The position numbers and the translations under genes were made by a program. From Kluyvera intermedia (GTDB taxonomy: Bacteria > Pseudomonadota > Gammaproteobacteria > Enterobacterales > Enterobacteriaceae): a DNA stretch of 64,000 nt. Below, piece by piece: positions 16,693 through 25,778 of this stretch (position 1 is the first letter of the stretch; each line of letters starts with the position of its first letter). The stretch covers positions 1,736,001-1,800,000 of the forward strand of contig NZ_CP139986.1 in NCBI RefSeq assembly GCF_034424175.1, given 5' to 3'. Under the pieces are notes generated by a model. That model saw only the letters and a program-made list of their open reading frames with translations, did not search any database and was not told the origin of the DNA.

Positions 16693-17022
16693 ATGTACAA
16701 GTCTCTATTCTATCAGGATGAAAATGGAAACAGGCCTTTTGGTGATTGGCTGGCTAAGCTAAAAAAGAAAGATCAAATTGCCGCAGCAAAGATTGATACA
16801 AGGATAGACCGGGCTGAAGCGGGAAATTTCGGAGATCATAAGTTTGAATGAGATGGGGTCTGGGAACTCCGGATTGATTATGGCCCAGGCTACCGCGTTT
16901 ACTATTCGTTAGAAGACGGTGAAATTATCCTGTTACATATCGGTGGCACGAAGAGAACACAGGATGCTGATATAGATAAAGCAGTTGAATACCTCAAAGA
17001 TTTTAGAGCGAGGACAAAATGA
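16693..17022 (+). pseudogene. HigB/RelE-like toxin with in-frame premature stop
   Basis: The frame reads 52 codons (MYKSLFYQDENGNRPFGDW...DHKFE), then TGA at 16849-16851. It then stays open for 56 more codons (DGVWELRIDYGPGYRVYYSL...LKDFRARTK) to a stop at 17020-17022 that overlaps the antitoxin ATG. The joined 109-codon frame matches the RelE/HigB-superfamily addiction-module killer proteins, including the ELRIDYGPGYRVYY core. A single change (for example CGA to TGA) explains it; a read error is possible. GAGGGG 6 bases before the ATG supports the start. Known relatives are mRNA-cleaving toxins; this copy is probably inactive. Confidence 0.85.
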
Positions 17023-17375
17023 AAGTAACGGCTAAAAAAGAGCATGCCCTTGAGCAGGTTGCAACCGCGCCAGCGGTTGATCGTGACAAACTGATGGTTG
17101 AGGCGTTACGTGCCGATCCCGACTACGCAGATCTTTACCTAAAAACTGCGCTTGAAGAGATTAACGAAGAGGGGGGATTAGGTGGGTTTCTCATTGCCTT
17201 ACGACGCGTGTTAGAGGCTCGTGGCGGCATTGCTGAAGCAGCGAAAAAAACCGGTCTGGCGCGTCAGAGCATTTACCGTGCGCTATCTGAGAAAGGCAAT
17301 CCGACGGTGACCACGCTTGCTCAACTCGCAGCGGTGGCAGGTTTGCAGCTCACGTTGAGCAAAGCGCCACACTAA
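17019..17375 (+). CDS. HigA-like antitoxin, helix-turn-helix
   Basis: 118 residues. The C-terminal half carries a helix-turn-helix (about residues 71-91, IAEAAKKTGLARQSIYRALS) of the type in addiction-module antidote proteins that pair with the ELRIDYGPGYR toxins. The N-terminal half probably wraps the toxin. The ATG overlaps the toxin stop by 4 bases (ATGA), the toxin-first order typical of higBA-like pairs. It is intact although the toxin is broken. Confidence 0.85.
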   Translation: MKVTAKKEHALEQVATAPAVDRDKLMVEALRADPDYADLYLKTALEEINEEGGLGGFLIALRRVLEARGGIAEAAKKTGLARQSIYRALSEKGNPTVTTLAQLAAVAGLQLTLSKAPH

Positions 17376-17427
17376 TCCGGCAATGTTGATAACCCTGGTA
17401 CTATGAGGGAGAAGCTGGCAAACGCTG

Positions 17428-17516
17428 AAAAAAAATAAGCCCGTGTAAGGGAGATTACACAGGCTAAGGAGGTGGTTCTTGGGTACAGCTAGCATTTATG
17501 GATTATGTTTTTCAGC
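17428..17516 (-). ncRNA. cyaR: CyaR small RNA
   Basis: The minus strand reads GCTGAAAAACATAATCCATA at the 5' end, then the conserved AACCACCTCCTTAGCC seed region, then a terminator hairpin (GCCTGTGTAA...TTACACGGGC) and eight U. This is the Hfq-dependent CyaR (RyeE) sRNA, which in E. coli also lies beside yegQ and represses ompX, luxS, nadE and others by pairing with ribosome sites. It is about 89 bases, near the E. coli size. The core is the same; differences lie in the first loop. Confidence 0.95.
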
Positions 17517-17565
17517 GAGGGAATAGTACCGACAATCGATAATTCCGTCTGTGATCCATTTCTAA
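17517..17565 (-). promoter_or_regulatory. cyaR promoter with CRP site
   Basis: On the minus strand a -10 TACTAT (17528-17523) is spaced correctly for a start at 17516. A CRP-like site TTAGA-AATGGA-TCACA (17565-17550) is centred 41.5 bases upstream, the class II position. One half-site is good and the other weak. CyaR is CRP-activated in E. coli, which fits. Confidence 0.75.
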
Positions 17566-17598
17566 GAATCTTCTCTATTGAAAAACAATATAAATCGA

Positions 17599-18960
17599 CT
17601 AGCTGCTGTGTGGATTCCGAGTGGTTTCTCCTGAGAAATTACGCATCAGCAGAGCATACTCTAGCGCCATATCTTCCGGCACGGGCAACCATACGGTGTG
17701 ACCGTCGCCTGGTGCGACTGGCATGGCGTCGCCTTTGGTGTTGACCATGTGTTCGAGAGTGAAGTTGACGTTACCTTGTGGGCTCATCAATTCCAGGCTG
17801 TCCCCGACGGAGAATTTGTTTTTAACCGCTACGGCGGCCAAATTGCCTTTGCGCTCGCCGGTGAATTCACCGACAAATTGCTGGCGTTCGGAGATGGAGT
17901 ACCCGTACTCGTAGTTCTGGTAGTCGTCGTGTGTATGGCGACGCAGGAAGCCTTCGGTGTAGCCACGGTGGGCGAGGTTTTCCAGCGTTTCCAGCAGATT
18001 GGTGTCAAATGGTTTGCCGGCGGCGGCGTCGTCAATTGCTTTGCGGTAGACCTGTGCGGTACGGGCGCAGTAATAATGCGACTTGGTTCGGCCTTCGATT
18101 TTCAACGAATGCACGCCCATCTGGGTCAGACGCTCAACGTGGGCGATAGCGCGCAGGTCTTTCGAGTTCATGATGTAGGTACCGTGTTCGTCTTCAAAGG
18201 CGGTCATGTACTCGCCCGGACGTTTGGCCTCTTCCAGCATAAACACCTGATCGGTTGGCGCGCCGACGCCGAGGGTCGGTTCAACGTTCTGCACCGGAAT
18301 CGGCTCGTATTTGTGAACGATGTTACCGACGTCGTCTTCTTTGCCTTCCTGAACATTGTATTCCCAACGGCAGGCGTTGGTGCAGGTGCCCTGATTCGGA
18401 TCACGCTTGTTGATGTAGCCTGAGAGCAGGCAGCGGCCTGAGTAGGCCATGCACAGTGCGCCGTGAACGAAGATCTCAATCTCCATATCCGGGACCTGGC
18501 TACGAATTTCTTCGATTTCTTCCAGCGACAATTCGCGGGACAGGATCACGCGGGTCAGCCCCATTTGCTTCCAGAATTTCACCGTTGCCCAGTTGACGGC
18601 GTTAGCCTGTACCGACAGGTGAATGTCCATTTCCGGGAAGTTTTCGCGTACCAGCATAATCAGACCTGGATCGGACATAATCAGCGCATCCGGGCCCATT
18701 TCCACTACCGGCTTCAGGTCACGAATAAAGGTTTTCAGCTTGGCGTTATGCGGCGCGATATTGACCACCACATAGAATTTTTTACCCAGTTCATGGGCTT
18801 CATTGATGCCAAGCTGCAGGTTTTCGTGATTGAATTCGTTGTTACGTACGCGCAGTGAGTAGCGCGGTTGGCCGGCATAGACAGCATCGGCACCGTAAGC
18901 AAAAGCGTAACGCATATTTTTCAGCGTTCCCGCCGGGGAAAGGAGTTCCGGTTTAAACAT
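17599..18960 (-). CDS. trhP: tRNA hydroxylation protein TrhP (YegQ), peptidase U32 family
   Basis: 453 residues from the ATG at 18960 (MFKPELLSPAGTLKNM), matching E. coli YegQ; an upstream in-frame start would add 12 unconserved residues. TrhP takes part in prephenate-dependent 5-hydroxyuridine formation at tRNA position 34. The family cysteine cluster is visible (HGALCMAYSGRCLLSG...GTCTNACRWEY) and probably holds an iron-sulfur cluster. The peptidase U32 signature region (EIEIFVHGALCMAYSG) is intact. It reads away from cyaR's terminator side and is separated from baeR by a REP. Confidence 0.96.
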   Translation of the reverse strand: MFKPELLSPAGTLKNMRYAFAYGADAVYAGQPRYSLRVRNNEFNHENLQLGINEAHELGKKFYVVVNIAPHNAKLKTFIRDLKPVVEMGPDALIMSDPGLIMLVRENFPEMDIHLSVQANAVNWATVKFWKQMGLTRVILSRELSLEEIEEIRSQVPDMEIEIFVHGALCMAYSGRCLLSGYINKRDPNQGTCTNACRWEYNVQEGKEDDVGNIVHKYEPIPVQNVEPTLGVGAPTDQVFMLEEAKRPGEYMTAFEDEHGTYIMNSKDLRAIAHVERLTQMGVHSLKIEGRTKSHYYCARTAQVYRKAIDDAAAGKPFDTNLLETLENLAHRGYTEGFLRRHTHDDYQNYEYGYSISERQQFVGEFTGERKGNLAAVAVKNKFSVGDSLELMSPQGNVNFTLEHMVNTKGDAMPVAPGDGHTVWLPVPEDMALEYALLMRNFSGETTRNPHSS

Positions 18961-19084
18961 GATTTTCTCGTTCTGATGACAGGTCAGATTCGCCACACCT
19001 GATGCGGCGAGTTGGGGAGTGTCCCCACTTTAAGGGCGGGCATTGTAGCGCTGCGGGGGAGGGGAGTAAACCTTTGTGAATGTT

Positions 19085-19112
19085 GTGCCGGATAAGCAAA
19101 GCGCCATCCGGC
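19085..19112. repeat. REP element between yegQ and baeR
   Basis: GTGCCGGATAAGCAAAGCGC then CATCCGGCAA: palindromic arms GCCGGAT / ATCCGGC as in the REP at 8980. It lies 12 bases after the baeR stop (minus strand). Confidence 0.8.
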
Positions 19113-19123
19113 AATCTCTCGCG

Positions 19124-19846
19124 TTACGCCATCCGACAGGCGTCGGCTTCCCAACGATACCCAACGCCATACACCGCGCGGATAAACGACTGCTCGGCAT
19201 CAAGCGATTCCAGCTTGCGGCGCAGATTCTTAATGTGACTATCAATAGTACGGTCGGTTACTACGCGATAGTCGTCGTAGAGGTGGTTGAGCAACTGCTC
19301 GCGCGAGAACACTTTTCCCGGCTCTTGCGACAGCGTTTTCAGCAGGCGGAACTCGGCGGGCGTGAGATCGAGCAGACGGTCGCGCCATGATGCCTGAAAA
19401 CGATTTTCATCGACGATAAGCGGGCTTTGCGAATCCAGCGCTAGCAGTTCCGGGCGCGGCTTGCAGCGGCGAAGAATGGTTTTTACACGCGCTACTACCT
19501 CACGCGGGCTGTACGGTTTGCAGATATAATCATCGGCACCAATTTCTAAGCCCAGCAAACGGTCGATCTCTTCAATTTTGGCGGTGACCATCACGATAGG
19601 CACCTCGGAGAAACGACGGATTTCGCGGCACAGCGTCAGCCCGTCGACGCCGGGCAGCATCAGATCCAACAAAATTAAATCCGGCGGTGTTTGACGCACA
19701 TACGCCAGCACTTTATCGCCGTGGTTAATCAACGTTGGCGCATAGTGCGCGGCCAGCAGATAGTCGATGAGCAACTGCCCAAGTTTGGGTTCATCTTCCA
19801 CAATCAAGATGCGTGGGGCGTTCTCATCAATCGGTAACTCTGTCAT
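19124..19846 (-). CDS. baeR: response regulator BaeR
   Basis: 240 residues, OmpR family. Receiver domain at the N-terminus with phosphoacceptor Asp in LILLDLMLPG and the conserved Lys in ICKPYSPRE, then a winged-helix DNA-binding domain (VFSREQLLNHLYDD...DSHIKNLRRKLE). With BaeS it senses envelope stress (indole, flavonoids, tannin, metals) and activates mdtABCD, acrD and spy in relatives. Its start overlaps the baeS stop by 4 bases. Confidence 0.97.
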   Translation of the reverse strand: MTELPIDENAPRILIVEDEPKLGQLLIDYLLAAHYAPTLINHGDKVLAYVRQTPPDLILLDLMLPGVDGLTLCREIRRFSEVPIVMVTAKIEEIDRLLGLEIGADDYICKPYSPREVVARVKTILRRCKPRPELLALDSQSPLIVDENRFQASWRDRLLDLTPAEFRLLKTLSQEPGKVFSREQLLNHLYDDYRVVTDRTIDSHIKNLRRKLESLDAEQSFIRAVYGVGYRWEADACRMA

Positions 19847-21282
19847 ATCTCTCTCGGTATTGCGCGTTCCAGCGGTAACTCTACTTTAATGCTAACCCCA
19901 CCAAAAGGCGAATGCTCAGCGTCAAGGCGGCCACCGTGAGCAGTCACGATATTGGCGCAAATGGCCAGGCCTAGTCCAGAGCCGCCGCTGGCGCGGTTAC
20001 GCGAACCTTCGGTGCGGTAAAAGCGTTCACACAGCCTTGCCAGCTGTTCGTCGGTGACCCCTGGGCCACTGTCAGCGAACTCCATCACGATATGCTCGCC
20101 GCTAAGCGTGGTGCGCATAAGTACCTGTCCACCGCTATCGGTATAGCGCAGGCTGTTTTCCAGCAGGTTATTAAAGAGCTGCATTAAACGGTCAGGGTCG
20201 CCAAACACCGTCGCACTGTCGGCCAGCGCCAGATTGAGCGTTAGTCCCCGGCTTGCCAGGCGTTCACGGAAGGCATCCGCGGCAATTTCCAGCAGGGAGA
20301 TAATGTCGACCGGGCTTTTTTGATACGCCAGTGCCCCTTCATCGGACATTGAAAGCTGGTGGAGATCGTCAACCAGCTTAGTGAGCGTTGCCACTTCCGC
20401 CTGTAGCGAGGTGACCGATTCAGGGGTGAATTTGCGCACGCCGTCCTGAATTGCCTCTAGCTCCCCGCGCAGTACCGCCAGCGGAGTACGTAGCTCGTGC
20501 GAGATGTCGGCCATCAAATCACGACGCATCTGCTGATTTTTTTCAAGCGTACTGGCAAGCTGATTGAAGTCTTTTGCCAGCCGCCCTAACTCATCGCTAC
20601 TGGTAATGGGTACGCGGGTTGTAAAATCGCCCGCCGCCAGTTTGTGCGTGCCATCAACCAGCCGTTTTACCGGTGCTAGCAGACCGCGCGCCAGCGGGAA
20701 GGTTGCCAGTGCTGCAAGCAGGGCTGCCAGCCCGACAATCAGCCAACTGGTGCGCCGCTGCTGTTGGTCAAAGTTGATATCGGTGTTGCGGGTTAGTCGC
20801 TCAACCGGCGAGGCAATGACCGCGCCGACTTCCATACCGTTCACAATAATCCCGCGCCGGGAACCATCATGTGGCACTGCTTCGCGTGGGCCAACCAGCA
20901 CTCTAGCGTTTTGATCAATCACCCAAAACTGGGTACGCCAGCCATGCGGCGGCATGCCACCACGATCCGGGCCACCGCCTGGGCCAGGGGGGCCTGGGGG
21001 CTGTTTATCGTCACCGTTGTCATGTTCAAATGATCGGAGGATTTGGAAGATAAAACGGTCATTATTGCGTAAGAATCGCCAGTTTCCGTGCTGGGCATAT
21101 TGCTCCGCCAACGCATCGCTTAAAAGCTGCAACCGCTGTTCGTTGCCGCGCTTGATGTAGTCAATAAAGCCGCGCTCAAAGCTGACGCGTACGGCCCAAT
21201 GCATACTGATAAGCAATACGATACAGGTCGCTAAGATGGCGAAAAACAGTTTGCCGGAAATGCCCGGGCGCCATAATTTCAC
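19843..21282 (-). CDS. baeS: sensor histidine kinase BaeS
   Basis: 479 residues against 467 in E. coli. N-terminal TM, periplasmic sensor, second TM (WLIVGLAALLAALATF), HAMP, H-box (DISHELRTPLA) and a C-terminal ATPase domain (NNLLENSLRYTD, GGSGLGLAICANI). The extra length comes from a Pro/Gly-rich stretch at about residues 94-112 of the sensor (QPPGPPGPGGGPDRGG), longer than the short DKPGPG run I recall from E. coli. It overlaps baeR by 4 bases and lies 3 bases from mdtD, at the end of the efflux operon. Confidence 0.95.
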   Translation of the reverse strand: MKLWRPGISGKLFFAILATCIVLLISMHWAVRVSFERGFIDYIKRGNEQRLQLLSDALAEQYAQHGNWRFLRNNDRFIFQILRSFEHDNGDDKQPPGPPGPGGGPDRGGMPPHGWRTQFWVIDQNARVLVGPREAVPHDGSRRGIIVNGMEVGAVIASPVERLTRNTDINFDQQQRRTSWLIVGLAALLAALATFPLARGLLAPVKRLVDGTHKLAAGDFTTRVPITSSDELGRLAKDFNQLASTLEKNQQMRRDLMADISHELRTPLAVLRGELEAIQDGVRKFTPESVTSLQAEVATLTKLVDDLHQLSMSDEGALAYQKSPVDIISLLEIAADAFRERLASRGLTLNLALADSATVFGDPDRLMQLFNNLLENSLRYTDSGGQVLMRTTLSGEHIVMEFADSGPGVTDEQLARLCERFYRTEGSRNRASGGSGLGLAICANIVTAHGGRLDAEHSPFGGVSIKVELPLERAIPREI

Positions 21283-21285
21283 GGT

Positions 21286-22698
21286 TTACTCCTTCAATTT
21301 GCGTCGGGCAATGACCACGTTTTTGCTGGTGTCGTCCGGCACCCGTGCGAACACAAGAGCGGGCAGGGCAATAATGACGGCCATACATAAATAGGTGTAC
21401 ATAAAGACGTGATGCGTCGCAGCGCTGCCAATGGCAATGTGCTGCTGACCAAACATCCCCAGCAGGATCCCGGCAATGGTGACGCCGATACTCATCGAGA
21501 GCTGCATGATCATCGACAGCAGGCTGTTGCCACTGCTGGCGAATTCATCCGGCAGGTCTTTAAGCGTCAACGTGTTCATCGACGAGAAGCGGCTGGAGTT
21601 GACCATGCCTTGGATAAACAGCACCACCGGCAGGGCGTAGTACCAACCTGCCAGCGCCGTAAACATAAAGACCAGGCTAATGAGCGCCAGGCCGAGGGTG
21701 CAGAAGACCAACACGTGGCGATAGCCAAACCGGTTAACCACCTGCACCACGATACGCTTCATGCCCATGCTGCCAAGCACCATGGGGATCATCATTAGCC
21801 CCGCGTGGAACGGGGTGAAGCCTAGCCCAATCTGCAAAAAGACCGGGGTGATAAATGGCAACATGCCGCTGCCAATACGCCCGGCAAAGCTGCCCGCGAG
21901 CCCCAAAGAGAAGGTTGGCGTTCGAAAGAGATTAAGGCTGAACAGCGCGCGGTCATTGCCGCGCGCATGCCACAGATACATCAGGATGGAGACCACGCCG
22001 ATAGCCACCAGCGCCCCCATCATTAGCGGTGAAATACCCAGACCCTTTTGCCCATCAAGGGCGAGGGTTAACGTCGCCATACCTAGTGCGAGCACGATAA
22101 AACCTGAAATATCAAAGCGCCGGGTCTGAACGGTGTAGTTGGGCATTAGTACCAGGGTGGCGATGCAGCCAATAATACCGACCGGAATATTAATCAAGAA
22201 AATCCAGTGCCAGGAGGCGTACTCCACCAGAATCCCGCCGAGCGCTGGGCCAAGCAGCGGGCCAATCTGGCCGGGCAGGGTGACAAAGGTCATCGCCGCC
22301 ATATACTGCGAGCGGGGGACGATTTTCATCACGGTCAGTCTGCCGACCGGTACCATCATTGCGCCGCCTATCCCCTGTAACACGCGCGCCATCACCAGCT
22401 CATTAAGCGTGCTTGAAAGTGAACAGAACAGCGAGCCGAGGGTGAACAGAATAATGGCGGTAAAGAAAATATTACGCACGCCTACCCGGTCAGCCAGCCA
22501 GCCGCTGGCGGGCAGCATGACCGCCACGGTCAATACATAGGAAACCACCACCATATGCATATGCAGCGGACTCTCTCCCAGACTTAAAGCCATGGAGGGC
22601 AGAGCGGTGTTAACGATCGTGGTGTCCAGCGATTGCATAAAAAAGCCAAACGCCACGATCCAGAGTTGCCAGCGAACGTTGGCAGGAAGTTCAGTCAT
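21286..22698 (-). CDS. mdtD: MFS transporter MdtD
   Basis: 470 residues, 14-TM DHA2-type major facilitator. The motif A-like loop GWLADRVGVRN and the motif C region (LGPALGGIL) are intact. The N-terminal LDTTIVNTALPSMA motif is typical of DHA2 proteins. It is the fourth gene of mdtABCD-baeSR. In E. coli it is not needed for the MdtABC drug phenotype and has been linked to iron-citrate export. It lies 2 bases after mdtC. Confidence 0.94.
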   Translation of the reverse strand: MTELPANVRWQLWIVAFGFFMQSLDTTIVNTALPSMALSLGESPLHMHMVVVSYVLTVAVMLPASGWLADRVGVRNIFFTAIILFTLGSLFCSLSSTLNELVMARVLQGIGGAMMVPVGRLTVMKIVPRSQYMAAMTFVTLPGQIGPLLGPALGGILVEYASWHWIFLINIPVGIIGCIATLVLMPNYTVQTRRFDISGFIVLALGMATLTLALDGQKGLGISPLMMGALVAIGVVSILMYLWHARGNDRALFSLNLFRTPTFSLGLAGSFAGRIGSGMLPFITPVFLQIGLGFTPFHAGLMMIPMVLGSMGMKRIVVQVVNRFGYRHVLVFCTLGLALISLVFMFTALAGWYYALPVVLFIQGMVNSSRFSSMNTLTLKDLPDEFASSGNSLLSMIMQLSMSIGVTIAGILLGMFGQQHIAIGSAATHHVFMYTYLCMAVIIALPALVFARVPDDTSKNVVIARRKLKE

Positions 22699-22700
22699 GG

Positions 22701-25700
22701 TTAGTCAGTTACCGATTGTCGAGGTTGACGCGAAAAACGCAGACGCAGTCGGTCGAAGAACAAATAGACCACCGGGGTGGTGTAGAGGGTGAGTAACTGG
22801 CTGACGGCCAGCCCCCCGACAATGGTAATCCCCAGTGGTTGACGCAGTTCTGAGCCATCGCCCCCCGAGAGCACCAGCGGTAAAGCACCAAATAATGCCG
22901 CCAGCGTAGTCATCATAATCGGACGAAAACGCAGTAGGCAGGCCTGGAAAATGGCCTCTTCCGGCGTCAGGTTGCCGTTACGCTGTGCTTCAAGGGCGAA
23001 GTCGACCATCATGATGGCGTTTTTCTTCACAATGCCAATTAATAGCATGATCCCAATAAGAGCGATTAGGCTGAACGGGGCATCAAAAAGCTCCAGCGCC
23101 AGCAGCGCTCCGACCCCCGCCGATGGCAGAGTCGAGAGAATGGTCAGCGGGTGAACGTAGCTCTCGTACAAAATCCCCAGCACGATATAGACCGTAGCGA
23201 TAGCGGCGATAATCAGGATAACCTGGGAGTTCATGGTCTCCTGGAACACCTGCGCCGTCCCGGCAAACGAGCCGCGTACCGTTGACGGCACGCCAAGCTG
23301 AGTCATGGCGCGGGTAATAGCATCGCTGGCTTCCGACAGTGATTTACCGGTGGGCAGGTTAAAGGAGACGGTCGACGCCGCCGACAGCCCCTGATGGTTC
23401 ACCGACAGCGGCGCGTTGGCCGGTTGCCATTTGGCGAAGTAGGAGAGCGGAATGGCTTTGCCGTCGCTGTTAATCACGAACATCTTATCTAGCGTGCTGA
23501 CATCTTGGGTGTAAATCGGGTCGACCTGCATCACCACTTTATACTGGTTAAGCGGTTGGTAGATGGTAGAAATCTGTCGCTGGCCGAAGGCGTTGTTGAG
23601 CAAGCTATTGGCCTCCTCAACGTTGATGCCCAGCCGTGACATGGTTTCACGGTCGTAGACCAGTGCCATCTCCGCGCCGTTATCTTGTTGATCCGAGTTG
23701 ACGTCCGCCAGCTCCGGTAATGTCGCCAGCGCTTTGCGGATTTTCGGCTCCCACTCGCGTAGGGCACTTAAATCATCGGACAGCAGCGTGTACTGATAGC
23801 TAGCGTTGGACTGACGCCCGCCGACGCGAATATCCTGTACCGCCATTAAGAACAGGTTAGCGCCCGGCTCTTTCGCCAGCTTCTTGCGCAGGCGGTCGAT
23901 AATCTGCTGCGCCGTTTCGTGGCGCTGGTCACGCGATTTCAGGGTGATAAACATCATCCCGCTGTTGACCCGCGAGCCGCCGGTAAAGCCAGTGACGTTA
24001 TCCACTGCCGGGTCTTCACGAATGATCTTCATAAAGTCCTGAAGCTTACCGCGCATGGCCTGGAACGAAATGCTTTGGTCCGCCTGAATGCCGCCCATCA
24101 GCACTCCGGTATCCTGCTCGGGGAAGAAGGTTTTCGGAATCGAAATATAGAGCCAGACGTTTAAGGCAATGGTGGCGAGGAACACCACGCCGACCAATCT
24201 AGCGTGGTTCAGTACCCAGCGCAGCGACTTGCCGTAACCTTGCTGCATCGCGACCAGCAAACGGCCTAGACCTTTCGTGCGCGTCGGCGTGTGCGGGCGG
24301 CTGGATTTGAGCATCCAGCCACACATCATTGGTGTGAGCGTAAGCGAGACCGCCAGCGAAATGCCGATAGCCACCGACAGCGTAACGGCAAACTCACGGA
24401 GTAATCTGCCGGGCAGACCGCCCATCAGCAGCAGCGGCAGGAAAACGGCAACCAACGACACACTCATCGACAGCACGGTAAAGCCCACTTCGCGGCTGCC
24501 CTGTAGCGCCGCCTGCAACGGTTTCATACCCGCTTCCAGATGACGGGAAATATTCTCCAGCACCACGATGGCGTCATCGACCACAAAACCGGTGGCAATA
24601 GTCAGCGCCATTAGCGAAAGATTATTGAGGCTGAATCCGCACAAATACATGGCGGCAAAGGTGCCGATGAGTGAGACGGGCACCGCCACGGCGGGGATGA
24701 GCGTCGCGCGGCCTGAACGCAGGAACAAGAACACCACCAGAATCACCAGCGCTACCGAAATGACCAGCGTCTGCTCAACTTCTTCCAGCGAGGCACGGAT
24801 GGTCGGCGAGCGATCCTGGGCAATTTGCAGATCGATAGCCGCCGGAATAGTCTGCTGAAGCTGCGGCAGTTCAGCGCGGATACTGTCGACCGTTTGAATA
24901 ATGTTGGCTTCCGGTAGTTTGCGGATCATCAGCAAAATCGCCGGTTTGGCGTTGGTCATCCCAGCGTTGCGCACATCCTGCACCGAGTCGCTGACGGTCG
25001 CCACGTCGCTCAGGCGCACCGCCGCACCGTTGTTGTAGTGGATAATCAGCGGTTGGTATTCAGCGGCTTTTTTCAGTTCATCATTCGTCTGGATCTGCCA
25101 GCGGTGAGCGGTATCCTCAAGCGCGCCCTGCGGTTTACGCACGTTGGCATTACTGATGGCGCTGCGGACTGCGTCGAGCGACACACCCTGGTTAAACAGC
25201 GCCTGCGGGTTGAGGTCGACGCGCACGGCGGGCAGGGAACTGCCGCCAACATCCACATCACCGACGCCATCAATCTGCGCAATATTCTGCGCCAACTGGG
25301 TGGAGGCGAAGTCGTACAGCTCGCCCTGCGAATAGGTATCCGACGTTAAGGTCAGGATCATAATGGGCGAATCTGATGGATTGGCCTTGCGATAGGTTGG
25401 ACGGCTTGGCATGCCGCTAGGCAGCAGATTCTGCGCGGCGTTAATCGCCGCCTGTACGTCACGGGCTGCCCCGTTGATGTCACGGTCAAAGTTAAATTCG
25501 AGAATAATGCGCGTACTGCCAAGCGAACTGCTGGAGGTCATTTCACTGACCCCTGCAATCCGCCCAAGCGAGCGTTCAAGCGGTGTGGCAACGGACGACG
25601 CCATGGTTTCCGGCGACGCGCCTGGCAGCGACGCGCTGACCATAATCACCGGGAAATCGACCTGCGGCAGCGGGGCCACCGGCAGCAGGCGGAAACCCAG

Positions 25701-25778
25701 CACGCCACACAGGGTAATCGCCAGCGAAATAAGGATCGTCGCCACCGGGCGATAGATAAAGAGCGCAAAGAAATTCAC
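22701..25778 (-). CDS. mdtC: RND efflux pump subunit MdtC
   Basis: 1025 residues, the E. coli length. Inner-membrane proton-driven transporter of the RND family. It forms a mixed trimer with MdtB, exporting bile salts, novobiocin and other compounds through MdtA and TolC. The 12 TM segments and two large periplasmic loops are in order. TM4 carries the Asp pair in ATGFVVDDAIVVLENISRH; the repeated GIVKKNAIMMVDFAL is in the second half. mdtB ends directly upstream, so the two are coupled. Confidence 0.97.
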   Translation of the reverse strand: MNFFALFIYRPVATILISLAITLCGVLGFRLLPVAPLPQVDFPVIMVSASLPGASPETMASSVATPLERSLGRIAGVSEMTSSSSLGSTRIILEFNFDRDINGAARDVQAAINAAQNLLPSGMPSRPTYRKANPSDSPIMILTLTSDTYSQGELYDFASTQLAQNIAQIDGVGDVDVGGSSLPAVRVDLNPQALFNQGVSLDAVRSAISNANVRKPQGALEDTAHRWQIQTNDELKKAAEYQPLIIHYNNGAAVRLSDVATVSDSVQDVRNAGMTNAKPAILLMIRKLPEANIIQTVDSIRAELPQLQQTIPAAIDLQIAQDRSPTIRASLEEVEQTLVISVALVILVVFLFLRSGRATLIPAVAVPVSLIGTFAAMYLCGFSLNNLSLMALTIATGFVVDDAIVVLENISRHLEAGMKPLQAALQGSREVGFTVLSMSVSLVAVFLPLLLMGGLPGRLLREFAVTLSVAIGISLAVSLTLTPMMCGWMLKSSRPHTPTRTKGLGRLLVAMQQGYGKSLRWVLNHARLVGVVFLATIALNVWLYISIPKTFFPEQDTGVLMGGIQADQSISFQAMRGKLQDFMKIIREDPAVDNVTGFTGGSRVNSGMMFITLKSRDQRHETAQQIIDRLRKKLAKEPGANLFLMAVQDIRVGGRQSNASYQYTLLSDDLSALREWEPKIRKALATLPELADVNSDQQDNGAEMALVYDRETMSRLGINVEEANSLLNNAFGQRQISTIYQPLNQYKVVMQVDPIYTQDVSTLDKMFVINSDGKAIPLSYFAKWQPANAPLSVNHQGLSAASTVSFNLPTGKSLSEASDAITRAMTQLGVPSTVRGSFAGTAQVFQETMNSQVILIIAAIATVYIVLGILYESYVHPLTILSTLPSAGVGALLALELFDAPFSLIALIGIMLLIGIVKKNAIMMVDFALEAQRNGNLTPEEAIFQACLLRFRPIMMTTLAALFGALPLVLSGGDGSELRQPLGITIVGGLAVSQLLTLYTTPVVYLFFDRLRLRFSRQPRQSVTD

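Noticed and set aside
16693..16851. TGA in the toxin as a selenocysteine codon
   Set aside because: No SECIS-like hairpin is evident just after the TGA and the family does not use selenocysteine; a nonsense change is simpler.
17698..18423. 241-codon plus frame inside yegQ
   Set aside because: It is antisense to the well-supported trhP gene; long shadow frames are common opposite GC-rich coding DNA.
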